NCBI RefSeq assembly: GCF_003408705.1
Contig: NZ_QAYL01000001.1
Coordinates: forward strand, 372,001-436,000
DNA length: 64,000 nucleotides
From: Mycobacterium uberis
GTDB taxonomy: Bacteria > Actinomycetota > Actinomycetes > Mycobacteriales > Mycobacteriaceae
Direction of reading: 5' to 3'
Part shown: positions 58,057 through 64,000 of the stretch, in pieces
How positions within the stretch are numbered: position 1 is the first letter of the stretch
Layout: each line of letters opens with the position of its first letter
Made by a program: the position numbers and the translations under genes
Notes under the pieces: generated by a model
What the model was told of the DNA's origin: nothing
The model's input: the letters and a program-made list of their open reading frames with translations, nothing else
The model's database searches: none

Positions 58057-58184
58057 CGTTTCGCGCATTTGTATACGTTTCAGCCGATGTTTTTACCAGC
58101 ATAACGGCTATAAGTTGCTTGAGTGGCCCAGATTGATGCGTCATACACTGGCATCAAACTATCTTACTAATACTGCACAGACTT

Positions 58185-58835
58185 GGTTCGTGCTGAGCTT
58201 CCCGCGGCCTGATGTTGTGTTGATCACTCTGAATCGGCCCGACCGGATGAACTCCATGGCACTTGATCGGATGAAGTCGCTCAGACAGATCCTCAAAAAA
58301 TGGGGTATCTAAGACAACTCGGTGCGGGTTGTTGTGCTAATTGGCGCGGGTCGCGGGTTCTGTTCGGGTGCAGATCAACAGCCCACGGCAACTGTGCCAC
58401 TCGACACAGCCGGTCCGGGCGTTGCGTGCCGGGAGCTCCTTGAAGATGTCATCTTGGTGTTGCGGCGGTTGCACTAACCTGTGATCGCCGCGGTCTATGG
58501 TTCGGCCATAGGTGGTGGGCTGGTTCTGGCGTTAGCTGCAGATGTTCGGCTGGCTTTGATCAGGGCTTACTTGCGGGCCGCGGGCATCACAACGGGCTTA
58601 GTACCAGCGAGCTGGAGCTGAGCTACCTGCTTCCCCTGGTGGTCGGATCGTAGCAGGCTTTTGTGAGGTGGCTTGGACGCCGCTAGTCTGTAGAAGCAGA
58701 TGCAAAGTGCGAGCTTGGCGCAACTAGCCCATAGCGTTGCATACTAGCGGTTTTGAAGAAACAGCTGCCGCACATATTGAGAAGCGGCCACCGGTGGTCG
58801 TCGATACTGGAGACTGCGCCGCAAGCCCACGGTAA
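58185..58835 (+). pseudogene. Enoyl-CoA hydratase/isomerase family, decayed
   Basis: Clear crotonase pieces: FPRPDVVLITLNRPDRMNSM, a stop, VRVVVLIGAGRGFCSGAD (oxyanion-hole segment), LLEDVILVLRRLH, stop, PVIAAVYGSAIGGGLVLALA, ADVRLALIRAYLRAAGITTG, LDAASL, and TSGFEETAAAHIEKRPPVVV ending at TAA 58835. From memory the closest M. tuberculosis member is echA12, which is at another locus. At least four lesions. Confidence 0.75.
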
Positions 58836-59156
58836 TGCTTTCGAGAAATCATATTTCACGCTAATGTTCCGTCAATGGATATGGTTATCCTATGTCTTCC
58901 AAGCCACGTGAATAGCTTTGTTGGCCGCGTGATCGAAATGAACACTATGTGCCGCAGTTGTTGGCTGGCAACCAGGCGGTGACATTGACCGGTATCGACG
59001 AGGTCAGCAAAATATGGCTGGTGTCACATGTAGTCGCTCAAACTGTCGATAACTGCTGTAACAGGCAGTGGCATGTCAACTTAGCGCCGACCACCAACCA
59101 GCAGCTGTATATAGAGGAGGCACTTGGAATCGAGGGAACACACTGAACACTATCTG
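58836..59156. other. Unassigned decayed stretch
   Basis: 321 bases. An open plus piece of 65 codons from 58949 (MPQLLAGNQAVTLTGIDEVS) shows no family I know. No repeat or hairpin noted. Confidence 0.4.
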
Positions 59157-60067
59157 CGTACCCATGACAGCACTTAGGATATCACAACCAGTGTCGGCAT
59201 CACCGTCATCGTGGTGGCTGCCGCCCGAGTCGCCAAAACTGACCAGACAGGTCTATTGATCCACGACCCCTACGTGCGGTTCCTGACAGGAAACGTCGCT
59301 ATCAATATATGGAACGTCATGTTCGACGAGTAAATGTTCACCAAATTAAAGTCCACTGATCCTGCGACTTTCGCAATGATTGCCTACGTGTGTCGCTATT
59401 AAGCAGTTCAGAAGCGCTTTTTTTTGACGGCTACTTTGCCGACATAGTCATTGGTGGAATTCGACCAGGTGGTGTTGATTTTCTAACCGATAGACTGGAT
59501 TCTCCAGCCTATCGGTTAGACTGGTTAATTTAAATGCACCGTCTATAGAGATCGAACAAACCCATGTCCCTTGACTACAGATCTGCCAAATCCGCGACGT
59601 TGGCTGCGCATGATGTGAAACTAAGGGTGAACTGCCGCGAGGTGTCCATCGACCTACGCCGTGACTGATTGGCCGCGCTTTGCGACGAGGGGTTCAGTCC
59701 AACGACGCCGACGGCCTGGTTGGCTGAAGGCCCTGTTGATTTACCTGTCTGCCGATGTTCACGATCGGTTCCTCGAGCAGATCACCCAGCCGAGCTCACT
59801 CGGCAGCAGTATTTAGAGTAGAAACCGCAGTCAGTTATTCAGATGAGCGGCGTACGCAGCTACGGGAGCGGTCTAGAAAGGCGGCTGATCAACTCGCCAT
59901 CGAGCAGTACGTATACCTGCAGGATTTGATGTATCACGACCAGGACTGAGCGATCGCCATGGATTGGCTTAACACGCACGGCTGGCAGGCGAGGGCACAA
60001 TGCTCCCGGTGAGATGCGCCGGTTCGGCCACCGAGTTGATGGCGTGCTGATAGCTAACGAGGATTGA
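59157..60067 (+). pseudogene. SAM-dependent methyltransferase (TIGR00027 type), decayed
   Basis: The mycobacterial O-methyltransferase-like family can be followed across frames: RTHDST-stop-DITTSVGITVIVVAAARVAK, LIHDPYVRFLTGNVA, RFFFDGYFADIVIGGIRPG, LDSPAYRLDWL (the nucleotide-binding ASGLDSRAYR region), KSATLAAHDVKLRVNCREVS, DLRRD, FSPTTPTAWLAEG, YHDQD, and RRFGHRVDGVLIANED before TGA 60065-60067. Five or more lesions. This family is large in mycobacteria, so orthology cannot be fixed. Confidence 0.75.
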
Positions 60068-60127
60068 GTTCGCTGACTTCATAACCGCTGAGCGTCGGTA
60101 GAGATGCGCGCGGACAATTCCCGCAAT

Positions 60128-62599
60128 GTGGTCGTGACCAAACTACCTGCCGGTGGGTACGGTAACCTTGTTCCTGGGGATGTTGAGGATGTGACTTGGC
60201 CGTGGTAGAAGCGCGTCCAGGATATAAGCGCTGCGGCCGCACGTTTAGATGAGACGATGTCCGACGTCACAGCAAGCTATGAAAGAGTACGGCCGGTCGA
60301 GGCAGAGCGAAGGCGACAGCTTCGTTAGTGTGTCGGACGTCGTGGCGGCTGCATTGAACTTGCAGCGAACTTAGCTGGGCTCGATCTGGTTGCGTATTGG
60401 GGTGCATACCGGGGAGGTGCGGCTGCGCGATAAGGGCAATTACAACTATGTTGGTTCGACCGTCAACAGGACTGCGCTCCTGCGCAACTTGGCGCATGGA
60501 GGCCAGATCTTGCTATCGAGTGCGACCAAGAACTTGGTGTTTGACGGGCTCCCCAGTGGGGGTTTGGCTGACCTATCTGGGGACTTACCGGCTGGCGTAG
60601 TCTAACCTCGGTCCAAGGATGTTCTAACCCATAGTTTTCCTATGCAACTAACGAATTTTGTCGGACGCTGCGGACAACTCAGAGCGGTTCAGTAGTCGGT
60701 GGCCGGTAACTGTGTGGTCATCTTGACAGGTGTCGGTGGTGTAGGCGAGAAACGACTAGCGCTGCAGGTGGTGGCCCAGCTTGCCGGTGAGGTCGGCGGC
60801 GGATGGTATGTGGATTTGGCACTGACCAGCAATCCTGATCTGGCGCCGACCAGGTAGCCCGTGTGCTGGGTCTGCGTGACAAACTCGCCCGCTCCACCGT
60901 GAGCGTGGTGTTGCATTTCCGGGCCGGGTGTCAAGCGCTACTAATGCTGGATAACTGTGAACATCTGGTGGAGGTTACTACGGAGTTGGTGTTGCGCCTG
61001 GTGTACGCATGTCCAGGAGTTAGGGCTCTGGCGACTAATCACGAACCTTTTCGTCTCACGGGCGAAGTGCACTGGCGGGTGCCGGCACTGTCCGTAAGCG
61101 ATGAGGCCGTCGAATTATTTTGCGACCGAGCCGCAGGTGGGTGCGGCCGGATTTCCACCTTACCGAAGCCGACTCGGCCGTTGTGACGGGAGTCTGCGGC
61201 TGTCTGGACAGTTGGCCACTGGCTATTGAGCTAGCGGCAGCCCGGGTTCGGGCGCTATCACCGGCCGACATTGTCGACGGTTTAGGTGACCGTTTCCAGT
61301 TGCTGACCAGTAGTGTCTGTATGGCAGCCGGCCCGCCAGCAGACTCTGTGGACTTCGGTGGACTAGCCCCATGCGCTATTGAGCGGACCGGAACGGGTCT
61401 TGCTCCGCCGATTGGCCGTGTTTGTGGTCTGCTTTCCTTGATGTTGCGGAAGCGATCGCGGGTGGTGGTGAGGTGGAGCATTATTAAGTACTCGATGTGT
61501 TCGTGCTGCTTATCGACAAGTCGTTGGTGGTCGCCGACTATAGCAGCGGTCGAACATGCTATTGGCTGTCGGAGACGATGCGTCGGTACGTGTTGGAGAA
61601 AACTTGGCGAGTCCGGGGAGATCGATGCTGTGCGGCTGCGACACCGCAACTACTACGTGAAGCTGGTCGCTCTGCTCGACGCCTTGGGCGACACTGACTA
61701 TGGGCAGTGCATCGAACAGGCGGCGTTCGAAAAGACAACCTGCGCGCGCCTCATGTGGACCTGCGAGAGCTTCGACACTGAACTCGCACTAACGCTGGCG
61801 TCTTCACTGTAGCCCGTATGGCTGACACGTGGCCGTATTAGCCAGGGGCGAGCCTGGTTTGACGCTGTTCTCCGCGGTGAGGCCGGCAGCCAGCTTGGGT
61901 TGCCGCCGGTGGTGCGAGCGAGGGACGGCTGTGCTCTACATCCTTGTCGATGTCACCGCGGGCATTGACCATATCCAGCAGGCTTTGTAGATTGCACGTG
62001 AAGTCGACTACCCTGCTTTGCTATCTCGGATATGTACCGCATGCGGGTTAAGCTCTATGATGGCAGTGACGATGCGTGAATGCGACGCTCAGAAGGCACT
62101 TGCCCAATTAGCTAACTGTGAGACCTACCTGGATCTTCCAGACGTGCTCGAATCCGTCGTCGGCCTCGACGACGGTTACCAGGAAGTGGAGAGGCTTTTG
62201 GCCTGGCTTAGGCTATATAGCAGCGTATCGGCTTGGCCTGTATTTGTTATCCACTAGTCAGGATATCAGAATTTGATGTTAAGCTCGCGAGATGCAATGG
62301 GGGAGAGTGATTGCGACGTGAAAACACGAAGTTGTCGATTAAGGAAGCGCTCAAGCACGGGCAACGTAGCGTACGTCTTAACAAACAAACGGCCAGATAA
62401 CGGTTAGGCGGGGCGGCGCTTACGTCAGTTGAGCTTGACGTCACGTACCTGGCCAGCGTTGTTCTAAAAGCAACAAGGAGATTGGAACATAGCTTTTCAT
62501 CTCACTTCTGACCGTGCAAAACCTGACTCGTATCTCTATGTTAAGCTCGGACTCACTTCCCACGTCCAACTCACGTACGAGCTGGACAGTCCTATCTGA
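60128..62599 (+). pseudogene. Cyclase-AAA-LuxR regulator (Rv1358/Rv0386/Rv2488c type), decayed
   Basis: The whole modular regulator is traceable. Cyclase domain: GTVTLFLG/DVEDVT frame pieces, RLDETMSDVTASYERVRPVE, EGDSFVSVSDVVAAALNLQR, LRIGVHTGEVRLRDKGNYNY, NRTALLRNLAHGGQILLSSA. ATPase: VILTGVGGVGEK with the P-loop Lys near its end, LMLDNCEHLVEVTTELVLRL, VHWRVPALSVSDEAVELFCD, DSWPLAIELAAARVRALSPA and KSLVVADYSSGRT. Helical part: ALAQLANCETYLDLPDVLES. LuxR helix-turn-helix end: GGAALTSVELDVTYLAS and YVKLGLTSHVQLTYEL, stop 62599. About 800 bases of the helical repeat region appear deleted. Confidence 0.75.
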
Positions 62600-63846
62600 T
62601 GGATTACTGTCAAGCAGGAATGTCGGCATGGCACTGGCTAGCGTGGTGGGCGGCTTGCACGGAATGTGTCACCCTTGTCTCTACATGTGAACGTGTCCTA
62701 ACCTAAATTCATAGGCGACGCATCTCGCGTGCCATTTGGGACTGTCCGAGAAACTCAAGACGCGTTGGGTATCGCCGCGGCCAACGGTGACTTCCCCGTA
62801 GGTGAACTTGCTTTAATGACAAAAAATTTAAAACTATTTTCGTGCGGGTTACTTCAATTATCTTGGGAAGCTGACGGATAGTTCTTAGTCGTGCGAGTGT
62901 GACTGCGGTGGCGTTCAAAACATCTGCATGATCGGTGGCCGATATCGGCGGTTGTGTTGCTGTTTTCAGGACAGTTTTCGTCTCCGAGCCTAGCTGTACT
63001 CCGGTATAGCGCGATACCCTGTTCACGTGCCGTGGTCTGGTCGACATGGCCGTGGAGCTAGATTTGGTATTAACTTCGACCACGCTTGTCACACGAGCCC
63101 CCCCCTCGCGATTAATCGATGATTACTCAACTGTGGGACATCGAGGAGTCAAAACCATCCGTTGTAATGCGTAGATTTGACGCTGTAGGGTCGCAGATTT
63201 TCCGCTTCGAGTATCGTCGGTCATCTCTGTCGCTATCAAGGGCCCAAGAAAAAGTAAAGCTCATGGTAGCCGCTGCATCCGTGTACGTCACCTATGAACA
63301 GCGCAAACACTGGTGAAACCAGCATCTACGTAATAACTTTGTTGTACAGGCAGGTTGATCAACCGGTGAATCGCTGCCAATACTTATATGCCAGGCTCAG
63401 GCGATCACAACACACCGTATGCGACGGCGGCTTACCAGTCCGCGATGTGCTGCAGCTGAACGCATTGATGACCAATGTTCGCTGCGGCCAACTACTTGCC
63501 AATCTTAAAGCGCGATAGCTTCAGCAGCTCGCCGCGCAGAGCGCGTCTATTGTGTCAAGACAGAGGTCCGCAGAGTCTTGCACAACGAAGTACTAAGCAC
63601 TAAACAGAATTGGGTCATTCGGTTGATTATATGGTTGGCGACAGCACAACGTTCGAATAAAGCTGTGTTTGTGCCTCAGGTTGGTGCTCCAATGATTAGG
63701 CTGAACTGTAGAAATTCAATTGGAAAAACCTCGGCTCGAATGCGTAGCATTCCTGGACTGAGGTTGTGTATCAGTGTGACGCGCATGAATCGGATACCAG
63801 TTGATGAGATATTGGCACGCCCCGACGACAACACAGTGACGCGGAC
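62600..63846. other. Decayed spacer between two regulator genes
   Basis: 1.25 kb with stops in every frame and no recognisable protein. It includes an eight-C run at 63098-63105. Open pieces (for example 63294-63518 plus) have no family signature. Confidence 0.45.
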
Positions 63847-64000
63847 GTGAGCTTACCGCGGCTGTCGGGTATAGTGATGCTGTTATTAGCCGATGTTGAA
63901 GGGTCAACGATGCTATGGCAGAAGCGGCCTGAGCAGATGGAGGCCGCTATCGCTGGTTTGGATTGCGCGGCATTGCTAGCACGATCAAACTGCGCATTGG
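63847..64000 (+). CDS. N-terminus of a second cyclase-type regulator, cut by window edge
   Basis: GTG 63847 opens a frame that reads IVMLLLADVEGSTMLWQKRP, then EQMEAAIAGLD, the exact start of the class III cyclase domain of the Rv1358-type regulators, with the metal-binding Asp in LLADVEGST intact. The last 14 codons (CAALLARSNCAL) do not fit the family well, which hints at a frameshift or deletion near 63970. Whether the gene is alive cannot be told from 51 codons. It is a paralogue of the decayed gene 1.2 kb upstream. Confidence 0.6.
   Translation, partial: MSLPRLSGIVMLLLADVEGSTMLWQKRPEQMEAAIAGLDCAALLARSNCAL

Noticed and set aside
59483..59519. Strong hairpin CTAACCGATAG...CTATCGGTTAG with an inner 5-bp stem
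   Set aside because: It lies in the conserved LDSPAYRL coding motif of the methyltransferase relic, so the symmetry is best explained by ancestral codons rather than a regulatory element.
63098..63105. Eight-C run as a phase-variation switch
   Set aside because: It lies in decayed non-coding DNA and is not inside or before a live gene.

Overview
The window reads as a chromosome segment of a leprosy-bacillus-type mycobacterium (Mycobacterium leprae or M. lepromatosis; I cannot separate the two from sequence alone). The evidence is (i) a gene order that follows the M. tuberculosis block trpA-lgt-pykA-tesB-cyd-pdtaR-polA-rpsA-coaE-uvrB-uvrA-lysX-infC-rpmI-rplT-tsnR-pheST-argCJBDFRGH, and (ii) clean, highly conserved housekeeping genes separated by long tracts of decayed genes that can still be read only by jumping frames and passing stop codons. 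Rv names are homology labels from memory, not database results.

Layout. 1-4819: end of trpA, lgt, two small membrane proteins, pykA and tesB, all intact. 4820-9375: a graveyard holding a DUF2156 (MprF-like) protein, a short-chain dehydrogenase and the cydD/cydC ABC transporter of cytochrome bd assembly. 9376-14720: a Leu(CAA) tRNA, the antiterminator response regulator pdtaR, a thiolase/OB-fold pair and polA. 14780-15405: a dead LysE-type exporter. 15609-18321: rpsA and a coaE-GrpB fusion. 18352-22390: dead DUF402, FHA/ABC transporter (Rv1747-like) and secreted-protein genes. 22442-32123: uvrB, a dead MFS transporter, a LAM-capping type mannosyltransferase, a universal stress protein, a metallo-beta-lactamase-fold hydrolase and uvrA. 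32563-38540: lysX (minus strand), then infC-rpmI-rplT-tsnR behind a structured leader. 38795-41690: a dead DUF2236 gene, a live class III nucleotidyl cyclase and a dead membrane protein. 41807-45354: pheS-pheT. 45540-46530: PE-family debris. 46560-55156: the complete arginine operon argC-argJ-argB-argD-argF-argR-argG-argH, with an ArgR-box-like site directly before argC. 55157-64000: no intact gene over about 8.8 kb; remnants of pks10, an ABC-F ATPase, an enoyl-CoA hydratase, a SAM-dependent methyltransferase and a large cyclase/ATPase/LuxR regulator, then the first 50 codons of a second such regulator at the right edge.

Together the live genes cover translation (rpsA, infC, rpmI, rplT, pheST, tsnR, tRNA), repair and replication (polA, uvrA, uvrB), lipoprotein and envelope modification (lgt, lysX, mannosyltransferase), CoA and pyruvate metabolism, and arginine biosynthesis. 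The lost genes are respiratory flexibility (cytochrome bd assembly), transporters, secondary lipid metabolism and large regulators. The signals most worth a second look are a 39-bp perfect inverted repeat that contains the end of tsnR, and the infC leader (terminator-like hairpin, tandem repeats, overlapping upstream ORF, ATC start codon). I found no CRISPR array, prophage or insertion sequence.
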